DNA from: UBA6912 sp041611095
Lineage (GTDB): Bacteria; Actinomycetota; Acidimicrobiia; Spongiisociales; UBA5794
NCBI GenBank assembly: GCA_041611095.1
Contig: JBFINP010000006.1
Location: 1 to 64,000 of the forward strand
Length of the DNA: 64,000 nucleotides
Reading direction: 5' to 3'
Position numbers and translations under genes: made by a program. This document shows positions 1 to 8,283 of this stretch, piece after piece (within the stretch, counting starts at the first letter, position 1; each line of letters opens with the position of its first letter). Below the pieces are notes generated by a model. That model had not been told where the DNA came from. It ran no database searches and worked only from the letters and a program-made list of their open reading frames with translations.

Positions 1-845
1 TGCCGTGGAAGACACCCGTCGTCCGGCGCGGTCTTGGCCGCGGAAGGCGTGGTGCGTGGTGGTCGATCGCGCTGCTGGTGGCCGTGTTGATCACGCTGGC
101 GAGCGGGCTGGTCCAGGCGACGGGCATGGTCCGCAGGGTGGGACCTCTCGGCATGATGCAGATCCACGTCGGATCCGCAGTGCTGGCGGCAACCCTCGCC
201 GTCGCTCACTACGTCCGGCACCCGGTACGGCCACGCAGTGCCGACCTCGGACGGCGGACGTTGCTCAGATCGGCCGCGCTCGGAGCGTTCGCCGGTGTCC
301 TGTGGGTCGGATGGGAGCGAGCGGTGGCCGTGGCGAGTTGGCCGGGTGCGGAGCGACGTTTCACCGGCTCGCACGAGCGAGGCTCGGGTGATCCGGCGGC
401 GATGCCGGTGACGCAGTGGCTCGCCGACCGCATACCCGAGGTACCCGCGGCCTGGGCGATCACCGTAGGCGGGCGGGCCCGTGGCGAGGCCGAGTTGTCC
501 TCGATGCCGTGGGACGAGGTGTCGGCGACGCTCGACTGCACGAGTGGCTGGTACTCCCACCAGCGGTGGCGCGGGATCCGCCTCGATCGGCTCGTCGACG
601 TCGGCCGGGCCTCGAGCATCGAGGTGAGGTCGATGACGGGCTACACACGCCGCTTTCCCGCCCGCGACGCCGAGCGGCTGTGGCTCGCGTTCGACCTCGG
701 GGACGCACCACTCAGCCCGGGCCACGGTTACCCGGCTCGGCTCGTCGCCCCGGGGCGTCGCGGCTTCTGGTGGGTCAAGTGGGTCGAGGCCGTGGAGCCG
801 TCCGACGTGCCGTGGTGGCTCCAGCTTCCCTTCCCGATCAGGTGA
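1..845 (+). CDS. Membrane-anchored molybdopterin (sulfite oxidase-like) oxidoreductase, 5' end missing
   Basis: The frame is open from base 3, so the real start lies outside the window; GTG at 78 is only the first candidate inside it. The visible part opens with a hydrophobic segment (about bases 57-125) and a second one carrying two histidines (IHVG and AHYVRHP, about 160-215), which might bind haem. A third segment follows RRTLLRSAALG. The rest matches the sulfite-oxidase molybdopterin fold: RRFTGSHE, DPAAMPVTQWL, then LDCTSGWYS, whose Cys (bases 537-539) is the expected Mo ligand, and GRRGFWWVKW near the end. Family knowledge suggests a membrane-tethered redox enzyme; the substrate is unknown. 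The next gene is convergent, 18 bp away. Confidence 0.85.
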   Translation, partial: PWKTPVVRRGLGRGRRGAWWSIALLVAVLITLASGLVQATGMVRRVGPLGMMQIHVGSAVLAATLAVAHYVRHPVRPRSADLGRRTLLRSAALGAFAGVLWVGWERAVAVASWPGAERRFTGSHERGSGDPAAMPVTQWLADRIPEVPAAWAITVGGRARGEAELSSMPWDEVSATLDCTSGWYSHQRWRGIRLDRLVDVGRASSIEVRSMTGYTRRFPARDAERLWLAFDLGDAPLSPGHGYPARLVAPGRRGFWWVKWVEAVEPSDVPWWLQLPFPIR

Positions 846-863
846 GCCGCAGCCCGGGCGGCC

Positions 864-1406
864 TCACACCCGGGCCATCTCCCACCGCATGCGGACCTCG
901 GGCAACGTCGGGTCGAAGTCGGGCCGGATGCGTTTGTGCATCTCACGCAGGTCGTTCCACAGGTCGTAGGCGCTCGGCCGGCCCCAGAACCAGTAGCCCA
1001 CGTAGATCTTGTCGATGACGAGCCCCGGCGCCAGGAGCACCGTATGGGGAACGAGGGGGTCGTGGAACGGGTCCGTGTACTCCTTGATGTCCAACGTCTG
1101 CTGGACCACGCGGTCGGCGTCGGAGAGGAATGGCCACGTGGCCGCCACGGCGATCTTGAACGACGCGAGGTCGTGGAGGTCGTTGGCGGCGATGGTGACC
1201 ATCTTCGTGTAAGCCACCTGGCACCACTCGGCGAGCTTCACCAGCTCACGGTGGTGTTGTTGCTCCCGGGGGCAATGCCGCCCGCGCGAGAGCAGCAGCA
1301 CCATCGGGTCGTCGCCCTGCAGCTCCGACAGCCGGTGCGGGATGCCGAGATGGTCCGGCAACTCGAAGTCGGGAAAGGTGGCGCCGGGCATCAGATCGGG
1401 TCGCAT
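864..1406 (-). CDS. AhpC/TSA-type peroxiredoxin-like redoxin
   Basis: A 180-residue thioredoxin-fold protein of the alkyl hydroperoxide reductase/TSA type. It opens with PGATFPDFELPDHLG and has RGRHCPRE, which places Cys45 at the peroxidatic position that most relatives show as RGxWCPYC. The resolving Cys of a CxxC is absent here (CPRE), so it would act as a 1-Cys enzyme or use a partner thiol. It is the last gene of a leftward run, 13 bp behind an SMP-30-family gene, and may share its transcript. A second peroxiredoxin, with selenocysteine, lies at 62712. Peroxide or disulfide reduction is inferred from the family; the electron donor is unknown. Confidence 0.8.
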   Translation of the reverse strand: MRPDLMPGATFPDFELPDHLGIPHRLSELQGDDPMVLLLSRGRHCPREQQHHRELVKLAEWCQVAYTKMVTIAANDLHDLASFKIAVAATWPFLSDADRVVQQTLDIKEYTDPFHDPLVPHTVLLAPGLVIDKIYVGYWFWGRPSAYDLWNDLREMHKRIRPDFDPTLPEVRMRWEMARV

Positions 1407-1419
1407 GATGGGGGTCCTC

Positions 1420-2988
1420 TCAGAGTCGGATGCCGGGGACGTTTGTACGGACGCGGTACACGCCGGTCATCGCCGTGATGTACAGGGTGCGGGCGTCATC
1501 GTCTCCCCAGGCGAGGTTGTGGGGAGCTTCGGGAAGATGGATCGTGCCGAGGTGCCGGCCTTCGCGGCTGAGCACCCAGATGCCGCCGGGACCGCAGACG
1601 TAGAGGTTGCCCTCCCGGTCCACCTTGAGCCCGTCGATGGCGTCGTCGCCGGGTGCGTCGGTCATGTCGTACAGCACGTCTCGAGCCGTGATGTCTCCGG
1701 CATCGTCGAGCTCGTAGCGCATCACGACCTTGTGATCGAGGTCCCAGTTGCCGACGTACAACACCCGCTCGTCGGGGGAGAACGCCAGCCCGTTGGGTCC
1801 GGTGAGCTCGTCGGTGACGAGGCGCACCTCGCCGTTTCTCACGCGGAACACGCCGGAGAACGGGAGCTCTTTGTCGGGGTCGTCGAACTGACCGGGCAGC
1901 CCGAAGGGCGGATCGGTGAAGAAGAGCGTGCCGTCGGAGCGATACACGAGGTCGTTGGGGCTGTTGAGCCGGCTGCCCTCGTAGGTGTCGGCCAGAACGG
2001 TGGTGTTGCCCCTCGGCTCAACGCGAATCACGCGCCGGTTGCCGTGCTGGCAGATAGTCAGCCGGTGCTCCGGGTCGTAGGCGAGCCCATTGGAGCCTGG
2101 CTGGGTGAACCGGCCGATGTCGAACCCCGAATACCCGCTCTTCGACCGGAAGACGGTGACTGCGCCGGTGGGCGCCCAGCGGTAGATCACGTTCGTGTTG
2201 GGCGAGCTGAACAGCAGCGCCCCGTCGGGCGACCACACCGGTCCTTCCGTGAAGTCGAACCCGCCGGCGACCTGCTCGATCGTGGTGTCGCGGTAGACGA
2301 GTCTCTCCAGCTCGAGATCGATGCGCTCGATCGAACCTTCGGCCGGAACGGCGGCCGCCGCCCGCTCCGGCGCGTAGAGATCGATAGTGGCCGAGCGGAT
2401 CCATATGTAGTTGCGGGGTGCCAGCGACAAAGGCCCGTTGATGCCGAGCACTGCGATCTGGAAGGTGTCGCCGGGCCACACGTTCCTGCTCAGCACGATG
2501 CGATTCGGGGCGTTGAAGCCGGCGACGACGGGTCCGCCCGAGTCGCCGAGAGCGATCGGCAACTCGCCGTTCACCCACACCTCGGCGTAGTCGTCGACCA
2601 CGATCTCGAACACGGCGGTGGTGCCGGTCGTATCGAGACCTCCGACTCGTCGGGGGATCGTCACGTCGATGCGGTACCAGTTGAAGCACACCTTGCCCGT
2701 CGACAGCCGGAGCTGGGTCTCGGCCGGCTTGAGCACGTCCCATGCCGCGTCGTCGAAATCGGCCGCTCCGGCGGCGGGCGTGATCTCGTAGGTGCGGTTC
2801 GGTGAGCCGCTGGGGCCGAGGTCTGAGCCGACGGTGACGAAGTCGACCTCGGCGATGTCGGCGTCTGTGTACCGCCATTCGCCCCCGACGAGCGCCACGC
2901 CTTCCTCGGTCTGGAGGTCGATGACCGCATCGGGCCGTCCCGGGAGCAGCTCCGGGGGTCCTGGCAGGCGGAAGGCGCTGTCGCTCAT
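1420..2988 (-). CDS. SMP-30/gluconolactonase-family protein with an extra N-terminal beta domain
   Basis: A 522-residue protein in two parts. Residues about 240-520 form the SMP-30/gluconolactonase six-bladed propeller: TEGPVWSPDG, NSPNDLVYRSDG, GPNGLAFSPDE and DGLKVDREGNLYV supply the Glu, Asn and Asp that bind the metal in this family. The first 230 residues are a separate beta-rich domain (WRYTDADIAEVDF, WYRIDVTIP, YAEVWVNGE) resembling galactose-binding jelly-roll modules. No signal peptide is seen. Typical SMP-30 proteins are about 300 residues, so the N-terminal addition is notable. The start overlaps the upstream HbpS-cupin gene by 4 bp. Probably a lactone hydrolase; the substrate is unknown. 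Confidence 0.8.
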   Translation of the reverse strand: MSDSAFRLPGPPELLPGRPDAVIDLQTEEGVALVGGEWRYTDADIAEVDFVTVGSDLGPSGSPNRTYEITPAAGAADFDDAAWDVLKPAETQLRLSTGKVCFNWYRIDVTIPRRVGGLDTTGTTAVFEIVVDDYAEVWVNGELPIALGDSGGPVVAGFNAPNRIVLSRNVWPGDTFQIAVLGINGPLSLAPRNYIWIRSATIDLYAPERAAAAVPAEGSIERIDLELERLVYRDTTIEQVAGGFDFTEGPVWSPDGALLFSSPNTNVIYRWAPTGAVTVFRSKSGYSGFDIGRFTQPGSNGLAYDPEHRLTICQHGNRRVIRVEPRGNTTVLADTYEGSRLNSPNDLVYRSDGTLFFTDPPFGLPGQFDDPDKELPFSGVFRVRNGEVRLVTDELTGPNGLAFSPDERVLYVGNWDLDHKVVMRYELDDAGDITARDVLYDMTDAPGDDAIDGLKVDREGNLYVCGPGGIWVLSREGRHLGTIHLPEAPHNLAWGDDDARTLYITAMTGVYRVRTNVPGIRL

Positions 2989-4184
2989 CGGGCCACCTTC
3001 ACGACGTAGTAGCGGAACGGATCCGTCACCTCGGTGAAGTGGTGAGGGACAGCGGCCGGGACGACGAGCACGTCGCCGGGTGTGATCCGTTGCGCGATGC
3101 CGCCGGTGGTCCGTGCCGCACGCCTCTCGCCGGGTCCCACCACCCGGACGTCCTGCATCTCACCGCCGGTGACGACCGTGGCCTCGCCGTCGAGGACGTA
3201 CATGATATCGGTCACCCGCTCGTGGTATTCGACCTCGCCGGGTTCGGTGCGGCGTCCGGCGTCGACCTTGTAGGTCGGGGTGTCGACGACGAGACCGCCC
3301 TTGGCGAAGGTGCGCTCCATCGTGTCGCGGTCGACGTAGGCAACGGTTTCTGCGAGCGTGCCGGCGTCGAGGAGGCTTGCGCCCAAGGCCGCCAGCTCCT
3401 GATCCTCGTCGGCCGAGGATGCGCCGCTGACGCCGATCGCCCCGGCGACGTCGCCGTCGACGATGATCGGCATGCCCCCTTGCAAGGGAACCGCTCCGGC
3501 GAGGTGCAATGCCGACGGGCGACCGCCGGTCGCCTGATCCTCGAAGACCTTCGAGGGTCGCCTGAAGATTGCCGCGGTTCGCGCCTTGTCGGTGGCAACG
3601 CCGACGCTTGCCACCTGGGCGGCGTCGGGTCGCAGGAGGTAGAGCAGCCGACCGCCGGCATCGACGATCGACACCACCGGAGCGACACCGCGTCGCTGCG
3701 ACTCGGCGCCGACGGCGGTGGCGATCATCTGCGCCCCTTCGTAGGTCACCGCCGATTGGGCCGTCGTTGCTGCGTCGACCGCAGCGCCCGCCAGCGATAC
3801 GGCCTCGTCCTCGTCGGGCGTCTCTCCGCTGGTGCCTACGGCGCCTACGACCTGCCCGTCGACGACGATGGGAACACCGCCGATGAGCGCGGCCGCATCG
3901 TGCAGGGCGAGAGCCCCGAGCCGGCCGTCGGTGACCTGCGCCTCGATCTCGCGGCTCGGCCGGATGAAGACCGCCGCCGTCCTCGCCTTGTCGATGGCGA
4001 CCTGGCTGCTCGCCGGCTGCGGTGTGCCGACTCGGTCGAGCAACAGGAGGTTGCCCCACGGGTCGACGACGGCGATGACCACGTTGTTGCCCTGGGTCGT
4101 CGCATGCTTGGCGGCGGCGGCGAGCACGGTCGCGGCGCCGTTCGAGTTGAGCACCTTGCGGGTGCGCACGAGTGTCATGTTCAC
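2985..4184 (-). CDS. Tandem HbpS/GlcG (DUF336) protein fused to a cupin
   Basis: A 399-residue three-domain fusion. Residues 10-137 and 150-278 are two HbpS/GlcG (DUF336) copies with matching landmarks: VVIAVVDPWGNLL / VVSIVDAGGRLLY, IDKARTAA / TDKARTAA, GGVPIVVDGQVVGAVGTSG / GGMPIIVDGDVAGAIGVSG. Residues 300-399 are a cupin with EYHERVTDIMYVLDGEA, then PGDVLVVPAAVPHHF. HbpS-like proteins bind haem or act in redox sensing in other bacteria, and cupins bind a metal through His/Glu; whether this protein does either is inference. It overlaps both neighbours (SMP-30 genes) by 4 bp, so the three are probably translated from one message. Confidence 0.8.
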   Translation of the reverse strand: MNMTLVRTRKVLNSNGAATVLAAAAKHATTQGNNVVIAVVDPWGNLLLLDRVGTPQPASSQVAIDKARTAAVFIRPSREIEAQVTDGRLGALALHDAAALIGGVPIVVDGQVVGAVGTSGETPDEDEAVSLAGAAVDAATTAQSAVTYEGAQMIATAVGAESQRRGVAPVVSIVDAGGRLLYLLRPDAAQVASVGVATDKARTAAIFRRPSKVFEDQATGGRPSALHLAGAVPLQGGMPIIVDGDVAGAIGVSGASSADEDQELAALGASLLDAGTLAETVAYVDRDTMERTFAKGGLVVDTPTYKVDAGRRTEPGEVEYHERVTDIMYVLDGEATVVTGGEMQDVRVVGPGERRAARTTGGIAQRITPGDVLVVPAAVPHHFTEVTDPFRYYVVKVAR

Positions 4185-5227
4185 GCTCCTTGAGGGATGG
4201 CGGGAGGCCGGGGGCCTCCCGTGGTGTCGAGCTCGGCCGCCCAGATCGCATCGTCTGCCGTGATGAACAGGACGTTGCGATCGGGGCCGCCGAATGTGAA
4301 GTTCACGGCACCGGGAAGACGAATCTCGCCGATGAGGTCGCCCGTTTGGGCGAATACCTGGACCCCGGAGGCGGCAGACGCATAGATGCGCCCGCCATCG
4401 TCCGTCTCGAGCCCATCGGGGAATCCGGGCGCCACCACGGCCACCAGGCGGGGAGCCCCGAGGTGGCGGCCGTCCATGACGTCGAAGGCCACCACGTGGT
4501 GGGGGAGGTGCGGGTAGTACGAGCCGATCTCCTGGTTGGCGCCCGAGTCGGTCACATAGAGCGTCTGCTCGTCCGGCGAGAACGCGATGCCGTTCGGTTT
4601 CACGAATGCGTCGGCCACTGCGGTGACGCGGTCGGTGGCCGGGTCGAACCGGTACACGTAGTCGCCAGCCTGCGGTTGGGGCCGGAAGCCCTGGAGGTAG
4701 CCGTAGCTGGGATCCGTGAACCAGATGGTTCCGTCGCGCTTGACGGCGACGTCGTTCGGGGAGTTGAAGGGGAGGTCGCGCCAGCTCTCCACGGCACCGG
4801 TGATCTCGCCCGTGTGCCGGTCGACGTAGCCGATACGTGCCGGGCTCTCCATCGTCCCCTGCTCACAGACGACGAGACGGCGGTCGAGCCCAAGGGTCAT
4901 CCCGTTGGCGAGTTCGGTGTCCCGTCGCAGCGTCGTCACGGCTTCGTCCAGAACGGGGAACGCCGTCCCTTCGAGCTGGATCCGGTCGATGCGCACCTCG
5001 GTACCGACGCCGCCCGGAGTGGGGAACGGCTCCGGCACCGTGGTGAAGTAGAGGGCGTCCTCCTCGGGGACGTAGACCGGTCCCTCGTGCGCCGAGGTGC
5101 GCACCACGAGGCTCAGGCGTGGGCGGACGCCGGTGACGGCGTTGAAGGCCAGATCGTGGGCGATGAAACCGTCGGAGAAGTTGTGAGCCTTCGGTGGCGA
5201 GGAGGGGGTGGCAGGATGGGGAGTCAT
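4181..5227 (-). CDS. SMP-30/gluconolactonase-family lactonase
   Basis: A 348-residue propeller protein of normal SMP-30/gluconolactonase length. The family signatures are in order: SAHEGPVYVPEEDALYF (metal-binding Glu), FNSPNDVAVKRDGTIWFTDP (Asn), KPNGIAFSPDEQTLYVTDS and FPDGLETDDGGRIYA (Asp). It probably hydrolyses a sugar or related lactone in the cytoplasm. It heads a coupled set with the HbpS-cupin gene (4-bp overlap) and a second, larger SMP-30 gene, so two lactonase-like enzymes flank one haem-binding-like protein. No TANNNT hexamer sits close to the ATG, so it may be read from further upstream (the zinc-ribbon gene ends 66 bp away). Confidence 0.85.
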   Translation of the reverse strand: MTPHPATPSSPPKAHNFSDGFIAHDLAFNAVTGVRPRLSLVVRTSAHEGPVYVPEEDALYFTTVPEPFPTPGGVGTEVRIDRIQLEGTAFPVLDEAVTTLRRDTELANGMTLGLDRRLVVCEQGTMESPARIGYVDRHTGEITGAVESWRDLPFNSPNDVAVKRDGTIWFTDPSYGYLQGFRPQPQAGDYVYRFDPATDRVTAVADAFVKPNGIAFSPDEQTLYVTDSGANQEIGSYYPHLPHHVVAFDVMDGRHLGAPRLVAVVAPGFPDGLETDDGGRIYASAASGVQVFAQTGDLIGEIRLPGAVNFTFGGPDRNVLFITADDAIWAAELDTTGGPRPPAIPQGA

Positions 5228-5293
5228 GTGGGCTACGTCCCGCCGGTCGCACGGACCGTTACGTGGATCGTCGGGTTGGCACCGCGGAGGGCA

Positions 5294-5491
5294 CTAGAAC
5301 TGCGACGCAGGCTCCAGATGGGGCATGCCGTCGGTGTAGCCGCACACCGGGCAGGTGAACACGTCCGTGAGCACCTCGCCCAGCACCTGGTCGACGAGCT
5401 CCGCGTCGTCGACGGGGAGCCGCATCAGCACGGCGTGCAGGTTGAGCACCGAGCCGTCGTTGGGGCACCTGGGACCAGCCGGGCGGCTCAT
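5294..5491 (-). CDS. Small zinc-ribbon protein
   Basis: A 65-residue protein with two widely spaced Cys sites, PRCPNDGS at the N terminus and FTCPVCGYTDG near the C terminus, suggesting one zinc ribbon. Its ATG overlaps the stop of the FMN reductase gene by 4 bp (5488-5491), which argues for a real, coupled gene despite its size. I do not recognise the family. A role as an accessory or metal-binding partner of the flavoprotein is only inferred from the coupling. Confidence 0.65.
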   Translation of the reverse strand: MSRPAGPRCPNDGSVLNLHAVLMRLPVDDAELVDQVLGEVLTDVFTCPVCGYTDGMPHLEPASQF

Positions 5492-6087
5492 GTCATCCGT
5501 CCCGGGTTCGCGATGTGTGCTCGCCCATGGCGCAGCGTCCTGCTCATCCAGATCAGCTCGCCGAGGAACCCCTTCATCCGTCCGGCGAGCCTTGGGTCGC
5601 GGGGCATCCCACCACTGTCGAACGCGTTGGCGACGTCGCCCACATTGAGGTCGAACGCGATCGGGACGAGGCCCACGGCCTTGATGATCGGGACGAGGTT
5701 CTCGATGGCTCTCGCACCTCCGATGGGGCCGGCCGACACGCCGACGAGACCCACGGCACGGTGTGCGTACTCCCAGTAGTTGGTGTCGAGCACATGTTTC
5801 AACGCACCGGGGTAGCCGTGGTTGTACTCGGGCACGACCACGACGAACCCGTCTGATCCCGAAACGAGGGTGGCGAACTTCGGGTCCTTGGCGGTCTCTC
5901 CCGCGTCGTCGAAGCCGACGTCGAGCTGTGCGATGTCGACGAGCTCGGTGTCGATATCGTCGATCCGAGAGAGCTCGTCCGCCATGACATGGGCGACCCG
6001 CTCACTCATGCGGCCCTTCCTTACCGTGCCGAGCAGGACGGGAATGCGGAGCGGCCGTTCGACGTCGACTGGTGAGTTCATGTTCAT
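5488..6087 (-). CDS. NADPH-dependent FMN reductase (NAD(P)H:flavin/quinone type)
   Basis: A 199-residue flavodoxin-like reductase. RIPVLLGTVRKGRMSERVA is the FMN phosphate-binding start, VVVVPEYNHGYPGALKHVLD is the signature of the NADPH-dependent FMN reductase family, and GLVGVSAGPIGGARA follows. Such enzymes reduce free flavin, quinones or azo compounds in the cytoplasm. The gene follows the sigma/anti-sigma pair in the same direction (78-bp gap) and is coupled to the small zinc-ribbon gene. No TANNNT hexamer is placed near its ATG, so control from the upstream sigma-factor promoter is possible but unproven. Confidence 0.88.
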   Translation of the reverse strand: MNMNSPVDVERPLRIPVLLGTVRKGRMSERVAHVMADELSRIDDIDTELVDIAQLDVGFDDAGETAKDPKFATLVSGSDGFVVVVPEYNHGYPGALKHVLDTNYWEYAHRAVGLVGVSAGPIGGARAIENLVPIIKAVGLVPIAFDLNVGDVANAFDSGGMPRDPRLAGRMKGFLGELIWMSRTLRHGRAHIANPGRMT

Positions 6088-6165
6088 CGTGCTCCAGGTG
6101 GCGACCGGCGAGTCATGGATCTCGTCCGGCTCGAGGATGCGATCGTTACGCCCCGTCGCGAGCGC

Positions 6166-6885
6166 TCAGGCGTCGGCCAGCCAAGCGGCGATCGGCTCGC
6201 CCTCGGAGACCGGCACCCCGCCGGCCACCTCCGCCGTGATCGCCAAGCCGACGATCTCGCCGACCGCCTGGAACGGAGCAACGGATGGGTCGTTGCCGAG
6301 CACGCCCGCCGAGACGACACGTGGCTCGGGTTCGGCGGCGACGATGGCCCACAGCTGGTAAGTCCGGTCGGCCGGAAGCGCCGGTAGTGCTCCGGCCATC
6401 ACGTAGCCGACCCCGTCCGGGCCGATCACGGCCTCCACCACGGTCTCTTCCTGACCGGCGCCGCCGCCGAGGGTGACGACGAAGGCGCTCGGCTCGGTCA
6501 TCTTCGCTTCGGCGAGTCGGGTGAGCTCGACCGAGTCGAGCTCGCGCTGCAGGTTGCCGACGCGTACAGCGAGGGCGACCGCGATCACGACCGCCGCCAG
6601 CGCCATGAATGTACCGATGCCCCACCGGCGCCCGCCGGTGGGTTGGGCGGGCCGGCCGGTCGCGATCTCGGCTTGGATCCCGCGCCACACGGCGGGGGAG
6701 GGCACGTCCGTGGCGGGCTCGACCGCATCCGCCAGCGCCGCAGCGACGGCCCGCATCTCGTCGAGCTCGCGAAGCAGAGATGCGTCGGCGGCAACGGCTG
6801 CGTCGACTTCGAGCCGCTCGGCGTGTTCGAGAGCGTCGAGCGAGTAGAGCGCGATCAGCTCCTGCATCTCGTCGGCCGTCCTCAT
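6166..6885 (-). CDS. RskA-like membrane anti-sigma factor
   Basis: A 239-residue single-pass protein. The N-terminal part (DEMQELIALYSLDALEHAER) is an anti-sigma domain of the RskA type, GIGTFMALAAVVIAVALAV (about residues 88-107) is the membrane segment, and the extracytoplasmic part has the RskA C-terminal fold (TYQLWAIV, PEPRVVSAGVL). It should bind and restrain the ECF sigma factor encoded just before it; the two genes overlap by 4 bp (6882-6885). In mycobacterial RskA the signal is redox-linked. Cys residues that would support that are not seen in this protein, so the signal here is unknown. Confidence 0.88.
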   Translation of the reverse strand: MRTADEMQELIALYSLDALEHAERLEVDAAVAADASLLRELDEMRAVAAALADAVEPATDVPSPAVWRGIQAEIATGRPAQPTGGRRWGIGTFMALAAVVIAVALAVRVGNLQRELDSVELTRLAEAKMTEPSAFVVTLGGGAGQEETVVEAVIGPDGVGYVMAGALPALPADRTYQLWAIVAAEPEPRVVSAGVLGNDPSVAPFQAVGEIVGLAITAEVAGGVPVSEGEPIAAWLADA

Positions 6886-7490
6886 GATCCTGCGATCCCC
6901 ACTGCGGTGAGCTCGCCCTTGAGTCGCTGCATGCCCATGCGGATCCGGCTCTTGATCGTCCCCTCGGGAGCCCCGAGTTGCTCGGCGACCTCTCGGTAGC
7001 TGTATCCACCGAAGTACGCCAGGGTGATCGCCTCCCTCTCGCCGTCCGACAGCGCGGCGAGGGCCCTGCGGACGCGCTCATTCGTGACGCTCGTCATGAC
7101 CTCGCTCTCGAGGTCGCGGGGCGCCGGTGGCGCCATCCGTCCCTCTCGCTCCTCGCGTGCCCGGCGGGCGAGCTCAGACCGGAGCAGATCGACGCTTCGT
7201 CCGTGGGTGTCCGACAAGAGGAAGGTCCGCAACGCGCCGCGGGCGGGGTCGAAACGCTCCGGCCTGGTCCACAGCCTGGTGAAGATCTCCTGCGTCACCT
7301 CCTCGGCCAGGTCGCGGCGGCGGAGGAGCCGTGTGGCGAGAGAGAGCACCGCAGAGCCGTGCCGTTCGTAGAGCGTCGAGAGCGCCGCTTCGTCCGCCCG
7401 CGCCACCGCAACGACGAGCGCAGCGTCGCTGGGGGACGGGGCGTCGGCCATCGGGAGTGTCTCCGAATTTCGTATCAGGGTTGCAGTCAT
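6882..7490 (-). CDS. ECF sigma-70 factor, SigK-like
   Basis: A 202-residue extracytoplasmic-function sigma factor. Region 2 is visible as LYERHGSAVLSLATRLLRR and DLAEEVTQEIFTRLW, and region 4 as ALSDGEREAITLAYFGGYS followed by the helix-turn-helix REVAEQLGAPEGTIKSRI. The companion anti-sigma gene overlaps by 4 bp. SigK-RskA pairs in relatives control small regulons that often include the locus itself. Here, the genes lying downstream in the same direction (FMN reductase, SMP-30 proteins, HbpS-cupin, peroxiredoxin) are candidate targets; I could not pick out a shared promoter motif by eye. Confidence 0.92.
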   Translation of the reverse strand: MTATLIRNSETLPMADAPSPSDAALVVAVARADEAALSTLYERHGSAVLSLATRLLRRRDLAEEVTQEIFTRLWTRPERFDPARGALRTFLLSDTHGRSVDLLRSELARRAREEREGRMAPPAPRDLESEVMTSVTNERVRRALAALSDGEREAITLAYFGGYSYREVAEQLGAPEGTIKSRIRMGMQRLKGELTAVGIAGS

Positions 7491-7599
7491 GCGATCCGAG
7501 CGGTCTGCTCAGCGCTCGTAAGAACTACGGGCCATGTCCTCGCTGCGGATGACGGCCCCGGATCGCGCCCACGGAGCGTAGTGCCCCATACCCGCCGAG

Positions 7600-7605
7600 T
7601 AGGGT
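7600..7605 (+). promoter_or_regulatory. -10 hexamer of udk
   Basis: TAGGGT ends 9 nt before the ATG at 7615, leaving at most two or three untranslated bases. No Shine-Dalgarno sequence fits in that space. Confidence 0.5.
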
Positions 7606-7614
7606 GCGGACGCG

Positions 7615-8277
7615 ATGAGACCCCCCTCGCCCATACCTCTCCCGGCATGGCCGGCACACGGCGATCGACCGGTCATCATCGGCGTCGCCGGGGGCTCCGG
7701 CTCGGGCAAGACCACCATCGCGCTCGCCGTCATCGAGTCGGTGGGTTCCGACCGTGTGGTGCTCATCCAGCACGACGCCTACTACCGGGATCAGGCCCAT
7801 CTCGGCTTCGAGGAACGGATCAAGACCAACTTCGACCACCCCGACTCCCTGGAGACGGAGCTCCTCATCGAGCATCTGAAGCTGCTGCGTCACGGAGCTC
7901 CCATCGAGCGGCCGGTGTACGACTTCGCTTCCCACACACGGACCCTGGAGACCGTGCGGGTCGATCCGGAGCCGGTCGTCATCGTGGAGGGGATCCTGGT
8001 GCTCACCGAGCCTGCGCTCCGCGAGCTCATGGATCTGCGTATCTACATCGACACGCCCGATGACCTTCGCGTGCTCCGCCGCCTCGAGCGCGACCTGTTG
8101 GAGAGGGGCCGAACGGTTGAGTCCGTGATCGCGCAATGGCTCGGTTCGGTACGGCCGATGCACCTCCAGTTCGTGGAGCCGTCCAAGCGATACGCCGACA
8201 TCATCGTGCCCGAGGGCTACAACGAGAATGCCGTGGGCACCGTCACGTCGATGATCCGCGACATCCTCGCCGGGTGA
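7615..8277 (+). CDS. udk: Uridine kinase
   Basis: A 220-residue P-loop kinase that phosphorylates uridine or cytidine in pyrimidine salvage. The Walker A motif is GGSGSGKT (residues 26-33), followed by IQHDAYYRD (nucleoside-binding Asp and Tyr), NFDHPDSL and VYDFASHTR, all typical of the Udk family, and VIVEGILVL as the Walker B strand. Family length is about 210, so it is complete. It faces the sigma factor gene divergently and converges with the SGNH hydrolase gene, with only 6 bp between the stops. Confidence 0.93.
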   Translation: MRPPSPIPLPAWPAHGDRPVIIGVAGGSGSGKTTIALAVIESVGSDRVVLIQHDAYYRDQAHLGFEERIKTNFDHPDSLETELLIEHLKLLRHGAPIERPVYDFASHTRTLETVRVDPEPVVIVEGILVLTEPALRELMDLRIYIDTPDDLRVLRRLERDLLERGRTVESVIAQWLGSVRPMHLQFVEPSKRYADIIVPEGYNENAVGTVTSMIRDILAG

Positions 8278-8283
8278 GGGAGG

